The position numbers and the translations under genes are program-made. This document shows, in pieces, positions 24,138 through 30,738 of a stretch of 52,249 nt of DNA. Source of the DNA: Streptomyces griseus. Its GTDB lineage: Bacteria; Actinomycetota; Actinomycetes; Streptomycetales; Streptomycetaceae. Each line of letters begins with the position of its first letter. Position 1 is the stretch's first letter. The notes under the pieces are model-generated. The model was not told where the DNA came from, searched no databases, and saw only the letters and a program-made list of their open reading frames with translations. The stretch spans positions 1 to 52,249 of the forward strand of contig NZ_UAVD01000045.1 of assembly GCF_900460065.1 (NCBI RefSeq), given 5' to 3'.

Positions 24138-24434
24138 TCACGATGCCCCGAGGTACCGCTCCACGGTCTCGACCTTGGAGGTCAGGCCGTCGGTGACGCC
24201 GGGCCGGATGTCGGCCTTCAGCACCAGGGAGACGCGCCCGGCGCGGGCCTCGACGGCGGCCACGGCGCGCTTGACGACGTCCATGACCTCGTCCCACTCG
24301 CCCTCGATGGAGGTGAACATGGCGTCGGTGCGGTTGGGGAGCCCGGACTCGCGCACGACCCGCACGGCGTCGGCGACGTACTCCCCGACGTCCTCGCCGA
24401 CACCGAGGGGGGAGACGGAGAACGCGACGATCAT
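24138..24434 (-). CDS. MTH1187/YkoF-type thiamine-binding protein
   Basis: A 98-residue small protein of the thiamine-binding (DUF77, MTH1187) family, which forms a ferredoxin-like fold and oligomerises; relatives bind thiamine or its pyrimidine part. Family features seen: IVAFSVSPLGVGEDVGEYVADAV at the N-terminus, MFTSIEGEWDEVMDVVKRAV in the middle, and VSLVLKADIRPG at the end. Start ATG 24434 overlaps the stop of the upstream DUF3817 gene (ATGA), so the two are coupled. Its role here is unknown; the pairing with a membrane DUF3817 protein could mean a joint function. Confidence 0.85.
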   Translation of the reverse strand: MIVAFSVSPLGVGEDVGEYVADAVRVVRESGLPNRTDAMFTSIEGEWDEVMDVVKRAVAAVEARAGRVSLVLKADIRPGVTDGLTSKVETVERYLGAS

Positions 24435-24781
24435 GCGCTGACCGTGCCCTCGCGGCGGGCGCGGGCGGCGATGACGCCGTCGGCCTCGTACTTCTTGAGC
24501 AGCTTGTCGCCGTAGAGCCCGCCGAAGGGGATGACCGCGAGGAAGAAGAAGAGCGCCACGCGCTTGAGCGGCCACTTGGCCTTCGTCCACACGTCCAGCA
24601 GGAACACGGCGTAGATCACGAAGAGCGCACCGTGGAGCATGCCGAGCGGCATCATCAGGAAGTCGATGTCCGAGACCCGGCTGAGGACCGAGCCGAAGAG
24701 GATCAGGGCGGGGAAGGACAGCGCCTCGGGAATCGAGATGAGGCGCAGCCGGTGCAGGGCGGAAGCGGTCTTGATGTCCAC
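24431..24781 (-). CDS. DUF3817 membrane protein, second copy
   Basis: A 116-residue membrane protein of the DUF3817 family, paralogous to the one at 15523-15849. Three hydrophobic segments are visible: IPEALSFPALILFGSVL, MMPLGMLHGALFVIYAVFLL and RVALFFFLAVIPFGGLYG, with the shared HGALFVIY and KAKWPLK patterns. Start: GTG 24781 behind GAAGGTG is preferred; the frame is open another 23 codons upstream. It leads a two-gene operon with the thiamine-binding-type protein. Function is unknown. Confidence 0.82.
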   Translation of the reverse strand: MDIKTASALHRLRLISIPEALSFPALILFGSVLSRVSDIDFLMMPLGMLHGALFVIYAVFLLDVWTKAKWPLKRVALFFFLAVIPFGGLYGDKLLKKYEADGVIAARARREGTVSA

Positions 24782-24986
24782 AGGGGCACCTTCGGTGGGA
24801 GGGTCGCGTGGGCTTGTGAACAGACGCACAAGCCGCCCCCATTGTGGCATCGCGCCGGGGCGGTCACGGCGGCGGGGGCCGACCCGGTCCGCCGGGGCGC
24901 GTATCGCCGCATAACAGGCCCGGTCCGCGCGCGCATCAGGGACGTAACGGTTGCGGAGCCTCTGGCCCGGGCGCGGCGCGGACGGC

Positions 24987-24992
24987 TACCGT
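24987..24992 (+). promoter_or_regulatory. -10 box TACCGT of AIM24 operon
   Basis: TACCGT ends six bases before GTG 24999, which suggests a leaderless transcript starting at that codon. This supports 24999 over the in-frame ATG at 25005. Confidence 0.5.
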
Positions 24993-24998
24993 CGTCGC

Positions 24999-25637
24999 GT
25001 GGCGATGTTCCGACTTCAAGGCAGCAAGACGCTCGCCGTCGACCTGACGGGCGATGCCGTCAGGGCGAAGAACGGCTCGATGGTCGCGTACGACGGCCGG
25101 ATGTCCTTCAAGAAGATGTCCGGCGGCGGTGAGGGAATCCGCGGCATGGTGACCCGCCGGCTGACCGGCGAGCAGCTCACGGTGATGGAGGTGTCCGGGC
25201 AGGGCACCTGCTACTTCGCCGACCGGGCGAGCGAGATCAACCTGGTCGCGCTGCACGGCGACACGCTGTACGTGGAGGCGAGCAACCTGCTGGCCACCGA
25301 CGCCGGGCTGCGCACCGGCACGACGTTCACCGGGCTGCGCGGCGGGGCGAGCGGCAACGGCCTGTTCACCACCACGGTGGAGGGCACCGGACAGGCGGCG
25401 ATCATGTCGGACGGCACGGCGGTGCTGCTGCGGGTGTCGCCGCGGTATCCGCTGATGGTCGACCCCGGCGCGTACATCGCCCACCAGGGCCGGCTGCAGC
25501 AGAGCTTCCAGGCGGGGGTGAACTTCCGGACGCTGATGGGCGAGGGCTCCGGCGAGGCGTTCCAGATCCGCTTCGAGGGCGAGGGGCTGGTCTACGTGCA
25601 GCCCAGCGAGCGCAACACCGTCGGAGGCGATGTCTGA
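24999..25637 (+). CDS. AIM24-family protein 1
   Basis: A 212-residue beta-rich protein of the AIM24 (DUF124, TIGR00266) family. Typical strands and turns are seen: GSMVAYDGRMSFKK, a GGGEGIRGMVTRRLTGEQLTVMEV segment, NLVALHGDTLYVEASNLLA and LFTTTVEGTGQAAIMSDG. No catalytic motif or signal peptide is visible, so it is probably cytoplasmic. The yeast namesake affects mitochondrial membrane organisation; bacterial function is unknown. It is the first of three tandem paralogues; the stop overlaps the next start by one base (TGATG). Confidence 0.85.
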   Translation: MAMFRLQGSKTLAVDLTGDAVRAKNGSMVAYDGRMSFKKMSGGGEGIRGMVTRRLTGEQLTVMEVSGQGTCYFADRASEINLVALHGDTLYVEASNLLATDAGLRTGTTFTGLRGGASGNGLFTTTVEGTGQAAIMSDGTAVLLRVSPRYPLMVDPGAYIAHQGRLQQSFQAGVNFRTLMGEGSGEAFQIRFEGEGLVYVQPSERNTVGGDV

Positions 25638-26287
25638 TGCCGTTCCGGGAGATCAACTCCAAGATGGTCGAGGCCACCCTGGCCCCGGGCCAGAAGCTGT
25701 TCAGCCAGCGCGGCGCGATGCTGGCGTACCGGGGCGAGGTGTCCTTCACCCCGAACATCCAGGGCGGCCAGGGCGGCGTCGCGTCGATGATCGGCCGCCG
25801 GGTGGCGGGCGAGGCGGCACCGCTGATGACGGTCGAGGGATCGGGCACGGTGATGTTCGGCCACGGCGGCCACCACATCCAGGTGATCGAGCTGGCGGGC
25901 GACACCCTGTACGTGGAGGCGGACCGGCTGCTGGCGTTCGACGGGACGCTCCGGCAGGGCACGATGTTCATGGGCTCGCAGGGCGGGGTGATGGGCATGG
26001 TGCGCGGCCAGGTGACCGGCCAGGGCCTGTTCACCACCACCCTCACGGGGCACGGCGCGGTCGCGGTGATGGCGCACGGCGGGGTGATCGAGCTGCCGAT
26101 CGCGCCGGGCCGGGACGTCCACGTGGACCCGCAGGCGTACGTCGCCCACCACGGGGAGGTCCGCAACAAGCTGTCCACGGCGGTCGGCTGGCGGGACATG
26201 GTGGGGCGGGGCTCCGGCGAGGCGTTCCAGCTGGAGCTGAGCGGCAGTGGTGCGGTGTACGTCCAGGCGTCGGAGGAGAAGCTGTGA
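25637..26287 (+). CDS. AIM24-family protein 2
   Basis: A 216-residue paralogue of its neighbours with the same strand pattern: GAMLAYRGEVSFTPN, VASMIGRRVAGEAAPLMTVEGSG, VIELAGDTLYVEADRLLAF and GQGLFTTTLTGHGAVAVMAHGG. The glycine-rich MGSQGGVMGMVRG loop (about 113-125) is longer than in copy 1. Start ATG 25637 shares its A with the preceding stop; its own stop overlaps the next start (GTGA). The tight coupling suggests that the three products form one complex in fixed proportion. Confidence 0.85.
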   Translation: MPFREINSKMVEATLAPGQKLFSQRGAMLAYRGEVSFTPNIQGGQGGVASMIGRRVAGEAAPLMTVEGSGTVMFGHGGHHIQVIELAGDTLYVEADRLLAFDGTLRQGTMFMGSQGGVMGMVRGQVTGQGLFTTTLTGHGAVAVMAHGGVIELPIAPGRDVHVDPQAYVAHHGEVRNKLSTAVGWRDMVGRGSGEAFQLELSGSGAVYVQASEEKL

Positions 26288-27048
26288 GCACGCCCGTGGT
26301 CCTCGACCCGACGACGCTGCCGTCGGACGACAACGTCAACTCCTACACCTTCTGCGTGGAGCTCAAGGGGAGCCGGTGGTTCCTCCAGAAGGGCAAGATG
26401 ATCGCCTACTACGGGCAGATCCAGTTCGACGGCATCGGGCACGGCCGGTTCGAGCGGCTGGTGCGTTCCAGTTTCCACTCGCCGCTGCACGCGAGCGACT
26501 GGGTGGTGGCCGAGGGCAGCGGCAAGATGCTGCTGGCGGACCGGGCGTTCGACGTGAACTCCTTCGACCTGGAGGACGGGAACCTCACCATCCGGTCCGG
26601 GAACCTGCTGGCCTACCAGCCGACGATGGCGCTGAAGCAGTCGATCGTGCCGGGGTTCGTGACGCTGATCGGCACCGGGAAGTTCGTGGCCGCGTCGAAC
26701 GGCCCGGTGGTGTTCATGGAGCCGCCGCTGCGGGTGGACCCGCAGGCGCTGGTGGGCTGGGCCGACTGCCCCTCCCCGTGTCACCACTACGACCACGGGT
26801 ACATGACCGGCGTGATGGGCGGCATCCGGTCACTCACCGGGATCGGCGGGACATCGGGAGAGGAGCACCAGTTCGAGTTCGTCGGGGCGGGCACGGTGCT
26901 GCTCCAGTCGAGCGAGGCGCTGATGGCGGAGCAGGCGGCGGGCGCGGTCCCGAACGAGCCGGGCGTTCCGGGCGGCGGGGGTCAACCCGGGTCCGCTCCG
27001 CGCATGCCCGGCCAGCTGGGGGACCTCCAGCGTCGCTTCGGTTGGTGA
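26284..27048 (+). CDS. AIM24-family protein 3
   Basis: A 254-residue, more divergent AIM24 paralogue. The core runs from about 20 to 210 (FCVELKGSRWFLQKGKMIAY, ADRAFDVNSFDLEDGNLTIR, LIGTGKFVAASNGPVVFME). It has two extras: a Cys/His cluster CPSPCHHYDHGY (about 163-174), which could bind a metal, and a Gly/Pro/Ala-rich tail of about 35 residues. Start: GTG 26284 overlapping the stop of copy 2; the frame above it is not coding. No other enzyme gene is in the operon. Confidence 0.83.
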   Translation: MSTPVVLDPTTLPSDDNVNSYTFCVELKGSRWFLQKGKMIAYYGQIQFDGIGHGRFERLVRSSFHSPLHASDWVVAEGSGKMLLADRAFDVNSFDLEDGNLTIRSGNLLAYQPTMALKQSIVPGFVTLIGTGKFVAASNGPVVFMEPPLRVDPQALVGWADCPSPCHHYDHGYMTGVMGGIRSLTGIGGTSGEEHQFEFVGAGTVLLQSSEALMAEQAAGAVPNEPGVPGGGGQPGSAPRMPGQLGDLQRRFGW

Positions 27049-27052
27049 GCGG

Positions 27053-27058
27053 TAGTCT
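27053..27058 (+). promoter_or_regulatory. TAGTCT box before a short ORF
   Basis: TAGTCT lies just after the third AIM24 stop and seven bases before GTG 27066. It repeats the spacing seen at the other likely leaderless genes here. Confidence 0.35.
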
Positions 27059-27065
27059 GCGGAGT

Positions 27066-27188
27066 GTGACGTCGAACGCCTGCGCCCAGCCGTCGGTGCT
27101 CGTCGACGGGCCCGTACGCACTCCCGCCGGCCGGGGGTGCCGGTCGTCACACCCCTCAATTTCGTCCGGCTTTCAACTTCTTAGGTAG
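27066..27188 (+). CDS. Possible 40-residue leaderless ORF
   Basis: GTG 27066 opens 40 codons ending at TAG 27188, inside the promoter of the next gene. The first 25 or so codons nearly all end in G or C, like real Streptomyces genes; the last ten do not. It encodes MTSNACAQPSV then a Pro/Arg/Ser-rich stretch with a second Cys, and no motif I recognise. It may be a small real gene, a regulatory leader peptide for marR, or a decayed gene fragment. Confidence 0.3.
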   Translation: MTSNACAQPSVLVDGPVRTPAGRGCRSSHPSISSGFQLLR

Positions 27189-27202
27189 AATCCATATATG
27201 GA
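27186..27202. promoter_or_regulatory. TAGAAT box and palindrome TCCATATATGGA at marR start
   Basis: TAGAAT (27186-27191) ends six bases before the marR ATG, suggesting leaderless transcription. The perfect 12-base palindrome TCCATATATGGA (27191-27202) spans the start codon. MarR proteins commonly bind such sites at their own promoters, so autorepression is likely. Confidence 0.55.
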
Positions 27203-27674
27203 GACCGAGACGGCCACCCGCTGGCTGAGCGACACGGAGCAGTGCGCCTGGCGCACCCACCTGGACGTCAGCAGGCTGCTGATGCACCAACTGGAGAAGG
27301 ACCTCCAGCCGTTCGGCCTGACCATGAACGACTACGAGATCCTGGTCAACCTCTCCGAATCGGACGACCAGCGCATGCGGATGAGCGACCTCGCCGCAGC
27401 CACCCTCCAGTCCAAGAGCCGGCTCTCCCACCAGATCACCCGGATGGAGACCGCCGGGCTGGTCCGCCGCACCCACTGCGAATCGGACCGGCGCGGACTG
27501 TTCGCGGTCCTCACCGAGCACGGCGCGGAGACCATGCGCAAGGTCGCCCCGCACCACGTCGCCTCGGTGCGGCAGCACTTCATGGACCTGCTGTCCCCGG
27601 AGGCGCTCGCCGACCTGCACGCCGCGCTGACCCCGATCGCGGAACACCTGCGCGGCAAGCGCGGCAAGCTGTAG
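27198..27674 (+). CDS. MarR-family regulator
   Basis: A 158-residue winged-helix regulator. The MarR pattern is complete: HLDVSRLLMHQLEKDLQPFGLTMNDYEIL, the helix-turn-helix MRMSDLAAATLQSKSRLSHQITRMETAGLV (about 60-90) and the wing RRTHCESDRRGLFAVLT. Cys95 in RRTHCESD falls at the start of the wing, where some MarR proteins sense oxidants, but the case here is unproven. Start ATG 27198 lies six bases after TAGAAT. It is convergent with the sensor kinase, 12 bases apart, with the palindrome GGCCCCGGGGCC (27674-27685) filling the gap. Confidence 0.87.
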   Translation: METETATRWLSDTEQCAWRTHLDVSRLLMHQLEKDLQPFGLTMNDYEILVNLSESDDQRMRMSDLAAATLQSKSRLSHQITRMETAGLVRRTHCESDRRGLFAVLTEHGAETMRKVAPHHVASVRQHFMDLLSPEALADLHAALTPIAEHLRGKRGKL

Positions 27675-27686
27675 GCCCCGGGGCCG

Positions 27687-29135
27687 TCAGGCGGAGCGGG
27701 GCAGCCACAGCCGGAAGGCCGCACCGCCCTCGGCCGCCGCGTGCACCGTCAGCGTCCCGCCGTGGCGCGCGGCGACGTCCCGGGCGATGGCCAGCCCCAG
27801 CCCCGCGCCGCCGTCGTCCCGGCTGCGGGCGTCGTCGAGCCGGACGAACCGTTCGAAGATCCGTTCCCGCTCGTCCTCGGGAACGCCCGCCCCGTCGTCC
27901 CTGACCTCCACGCGTACGCCGCCCCCGTCGGCCGCCACCGACACCGCGACGCGTCCGTCGGCGTGCCGCTGGGCGTTGTCCAGCAGATTGCCGACCACCC
28001 GGGACAGCTGCCCCCGCGACCCGCTCACCTCGAACGCGCCGTCCTCCGGCGCCTCGACGCTCACCGCGATCCGGTCCCCGGTCCGCTGCGAGACCTCCTC
28101 CCGGACCAGCGCGCCCAGCTCCACCGTCGCGCTCCCGGGCTTCTCCCCCGCGTCCAGCCGGGCCAGCAGCAGCAGATCCGCCGCCAGCACCTGGAGCCGT
28201 ACGGTGTCGGCGACCGCGCCCGGGAGGTCCAGCAGCTCCGGGTGGGCCTCGGCGACCTCCAGCTGGGTGCGCAGCGAGGCGATCGGGGAGCGCAGCTCGT
28301 GCGAGGCGTCCGCGACGAACCTGCGCTGCCGCTCCACGGACGCCTCCAGGACCGTCAGCGTCTCGTTGGTCGTCCGGGCCAGCGCCGCGATCTCGTCGCG
28401 CGAACCGGGCTCGGGCACCCGGCGGGCCAGGTCCTCGGAGGCGGTGATCGCCGCCAGCTCGCGGCGGATGCCCTCGACCGGCCGCAGGGCCCGCCGGGTC
28501 ACCAGCCAGGTCACCCCGGCGACGACCACCAGAAGCAGCGGCAGCCCGGTCAGCATCGCCCCGCGCACCGTGTTCACCGCCTCCTGCTCGGCGGCCAGCG
28601 GCGCCCCCGCGTACACGGTCAGGGTGACGCCCTCGGGGGTGGTCGCCTCGACCGCGGCGAAACGGTAGTCGGCGGTGGTGCCGTCGACGGTGGCGGTGCC
28701 CTCGGAGAAGTCCGGGTCGTCGGAGGAGACCTCGCCCCGGCCGGGGCGGGCGCCGTCGTCGCCGTCCTCGTCCCCGTCGTCGTCATCGTCGCCGGGCGAG
28801 GGGGAGGCCCCCGCCGGGGCCGAGGAAACCGGGGTGACGCCGCTCGTGCCGGTGCCGGTGACGGCCCGCAGGTCCTTGGAGACGAGGACGACGCGGCCCT
28901 CCTCGTCGGTCACCTGGACCGGGTGGTCCTCCTCGTCGTCCAGCTCCACCTCGGCGTACGGGGTGCCCGTGGCCAGCTCCCCAGCCACCTCGCGGGCCGC
29001 CACCTCGGCCTGGAGGTCCGCCTGGTCGATCAGGTTGGCCCGCAGGACCAGGAGCACGGCGAGACCGGCCGCCACCAGGGCGACGGCGACGACGAGGGTG
29101 GCCCCGAGGGCGGCCCTGGCCCGTACGGACCTCAC
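27687..29135 (-). CDS. OmpR-class sensor histidine kinase with acidic sensor loop
   Basis: A 482-residue membrane sensor. TM1 spans about 10-32, the extracytoplasmic domain 33-190, TM2 about 193-214, then HAMP, HisKA with phospho-acceptor H279 (FVADASHELRSPIASL), and HATPase_c with N box NLLDNAQRH, G1 DDGAGVP, F box IFERF and G2 GAGLGLAIA. The sensor loop holds a nearly pure Asp/Glu run at 116-127, set in Pro/Ser/Gly sequence, which suggests cation or cationic-peptide sensing. The start GTG overlaps the regulator stop (GTGA). The divergent PepSY protein also carries Asp runs, so the three genes likely form one response. Confidence 0.92.
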   Translation of the reverse strand: MRSVRARAALGATLVVAVALVAAGLAVLLVLRANLIDQADLQAEVAAREVAGELATGTPYAEVELDDEEDHPVQVTDEEGRVVLVSKDLRAVTGTGTSGVTPVSSAPAGASPSPGDDDDDGDEDGDDGARPGRGEVSSDDPDFSEGTATVDGTTADYRFAAVEATTPEGVTLTVYAGAPLAAEQEAVNTVRGAMLTGLPLLLVVVAGVTWLVTRRALRPVEGIRRELAAITASEDLARRVPEPGSRDEIAALARTTNETLTVLEASVERQRRFVADASHELRSPIASLRTQLEVAEAHPELLDLPGAVADTVRLQVLAADLLLLARLDAGEKPGSATVELGALVREEVSQRTGDRIAVSVEAPEDGAFEVSGSRGQLSRVVGNLLDNAQRHADGRVAVSVAADGGGVRVEVRDDGAGVPEDERERIFERFVRLDDARSRDDGGAGLGLAIARDVAARHGGTLTVHAAAEGGAAFRLWLPRSA

Positions 29136-29794
29136 TTCGCCTCCAGCCGGTAGCCCGCGCCGCGCACGGTGCGGATGGCACTCGCGCCGAGCTTGCGGCG
29201 CAGGGTGGAGATGTAGACCTCGACGATGTTCGGATCGCCGTCGTACGCGAAGTCCCAGACGTGCTCCAGGATCTCCGCCTTGCTGACGACCTGGCCCGCG
29301 CGCAGGGCGAGCTGCTCCAGCACCGCGAACTCCTTGGCGGTGAGCGTGATCTCGTCCTCGCCGCGGATCACCCGGCGGGCGGCGGTGTCGACGCGCAGGG
29401 CGCCGACGGTCAGGACGGGCGCGGCGGTGCCGGCCCCCCGGCGGCGCAGCAGGGCGCGGACCCGGGCGACGAGGACGACGTAGCTGAAGGGTTTGGTCAG
29501 GTAGTCGTCGGCGCCGGTGTCCAGGCCCTCGGCCTCGTCGTACTCGCCGTCCTTGGCGGTCAGCATGAGGATCGGCACCTCGTGCCCGGCCGCGCGCAGG
29601 TTCGAGCAGACGCGGTAGCCGTTCATGCCGGGCAGCATGATGTCGAGGATCACCAGGTCGTAGGCGCCCTCGCTCGCCCGGTGCAGCCCCTCCAGGCCGT
29701 CGTGCACGACATCCACGGCGAAACCCTCGGCGGTCAGCCCCCTGGCCAGGGACACCGCGAGGCGCTTCTCGTCCTCCACGATCAACAGGCGCAT
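29132..29794 (-). CDS. OmpR/PhoB-family response regulator
   Basis: A 220-residue regulator. The receiver has E7/D8/E9, phospho-acceptor D51 (LVILDIMLPG) and K101 (YLTKPF). The C-terminal winged helix (about 125-220) includes LTAKEFAVLEQLALRAGQVVSK and the recognition region DPNIVEVYISTLRRKLG. Start: ATG 29794 with GAGG eight bases upstream; the GTG at 29800 is too close to that site. It is first in the operon with the kinase. The intergenic DNA before it contains a palindrome and spaced TTCAG repeats typical of OmpR-family sites, so it probably controls itself and the PepSY gene. Confidence 0.93.
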   Translation of the reverse strand: MRLLIVEDEKRLAVSLARGLTAEGFAVDVVHDGLEGLHRASEGAYDLVILDIMLPGMNGYRVCSNLRAAGHEVPILMLTAKDGEYDEAEGLDTGADDYLTKPFSYVVLVARVRALLRRRGAGTAAPVLTVGALRVDTAARRVIRGEDEITLTAKEFAVLEQLALRAGQVVSKAEILEHVWDFAYDGDPNIVEVYISTLRRKLGASAIRTVRGAGYRLEAK

Positions 29795-29815
29795 GCGCAC
29801 AGCCTCGCAAACCCG

Positions 29816-29854
29816 ACCTGAAGGCGCCTTCAGGTGGCTTCAGGTTGCGTTCAG
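29816..29854. promoter_or_regulatory. Palindrome plus TTCAG direct repeats, regulator operator
   Basis: ACCTGAAGGC is followed by its reverse complement GCCTTCAGGT (29816-29835). TTCAG recurs at 29829, 29839 and 29850, that is every 10-11 bases, one helical turn, the usual layout for OmpR-type regulators. It lies between the divergent regulator and PepSY genes. Confidence 0.6.
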
Positions 29855-29911
29855 CAACGTCCCGGCAGTGTGGGTCACGTCGAACAGCAGCAGCACTCGG
29901 GAGGAACCCTC

Positions 29912-30649
29912 ATGAAGCGCAACGTCACCATCGCGGCGATCACCGCGGCCGTGCTCATCGGCGGCACCACCGCCGCCACCGTCGCCTTCGCGGACGACGG
30001 TGACCGCCGGGGCGGCACTTCCGCGCAGCAGCCGGCCGGCACGGACCGCGACGACCGCGACGACCGCGACGACCGCGATGACGACCGGTCCCCCGCCGGT
30101 GCGGAGGCCCCCCGGACGGACGGCGGCGCGAAGACCGCCAAGATCACCCTCGACCAGGCCGTCGCCGCCGCCCTGAAGAACGTCCCGGGCACGGTCACCG
30201 GGGCCGAGCTGGACGATGACGACGACGACCGCGGACGCGCGGTCTGGGAGCTGGACGTCCGCGGCTCCGACAAGAAGTGGCACGACGTGACGGTGGACGC
30301 CGCCAACGGCAAGGTCCTGAAGACCCGCGACGACGACAACGACGACCGCGACCGCCACGCCCCCCGCTCCTCCACCGTCACCCTGGACCGGGCGGTGGAC
30401 GCGGCGCTGAAGACCGCGCCGGGCAGCGTCACCTCGATCGACCTGGACGACGATGACGACGACCGGGGCGACGTCCTGCGCTGGGACGTCGAGATCACGG
30501 GCAAGGACGGCGAGCAGCACGAGCTGCACGTCGACGCCAGGACGGGCGAGGTCACCGTGGACCGCGACGACGACGGCGACGACGACCGTGACGACCGCGC
30601 GGACGACCGGGACGACCACGGCGACGACCGGGACGGCGACGACGGCTGA
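29912..30649 (+). CDS. Secreted double-PepSY acidic protein
   Basis: A 245-residue exported protein. The signal sequence is about 1-27 (MKRNV, hydrophobic core, AFADD). Two PepSY-type repeats follow: about 76-134 (ITLDQAVAAALKNVPGTV ... DVTVDAANGKVL) and about 150-210 (VTLDRAVDAALKTAPGSV ... ELHVDARTGEVT). Each contains an inner DDDDDD run; Asp/Arg repeats of the DDRDDRDD type occur before the first and after the second. PepSY domains often act as inhibitors or sensors tied to peptidases or two-component systems. Start ATG 29912 behind GGGAGG. Divergent from the kinase operon, it is the likely output or accessory sensor. The strong acidity suggests metal or cation binding at the wall. Confidence 0.88.
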   Translation: MKRNVTIAAITAAVLIGGTTAATVAFADDGDRRGGTSAQQPAGTDRDDRDDRDDRDDDRSPAGAEAPRTDGGAKTAKITLDQAVAAALKNVPGTVTGAELDDDDDDRGRAVWELDVRGSDKKWHDVTVDAANGKVLKTRDDDNDDRDRHAPRSSTVTLDRAVDAALKTAPGSVTSIDLDDDDDDRGDVLRWDVEITGKDGEQHELHVDARTGEVTVDRDDDGDDDRDDRADDRDDHGDDRDGDDG

Positions 30650-30684
30650 CGGGCGCGCGGGACCGGTCCCGACCGGCCCCGCGC

Positions 30685-30734
30685 GTGCTGAGGCCCCCGG
30701 AACGGCGTCCACGCCGCCCCGGGGGCCTCAGCAC
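30685..30734. terminator. Long bidirectional hairpin between PepSY and meaB genes
   Basis: GTGCTGAGGCCCCCGG (30685-30700) pairs perfectly with CCGGGGGCCTCAGCAC (30719-30734); the loop has its own CGGCGT/ACGCCG stem. The 3' end of meaB begins five bases later. Confidence 0.85.
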
Positions 30735-30738
30735 GCCC

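Noticed and set aside
29912..30649. Simple-sequence mutation hotspot in place of a gene (GACGACCGC repeats)
   Set aside because: The frame is uninterrupted, has a signal peptide, a good ribosome site and two PepSY repeats; the short repeats are coding Asp/Arg runs.
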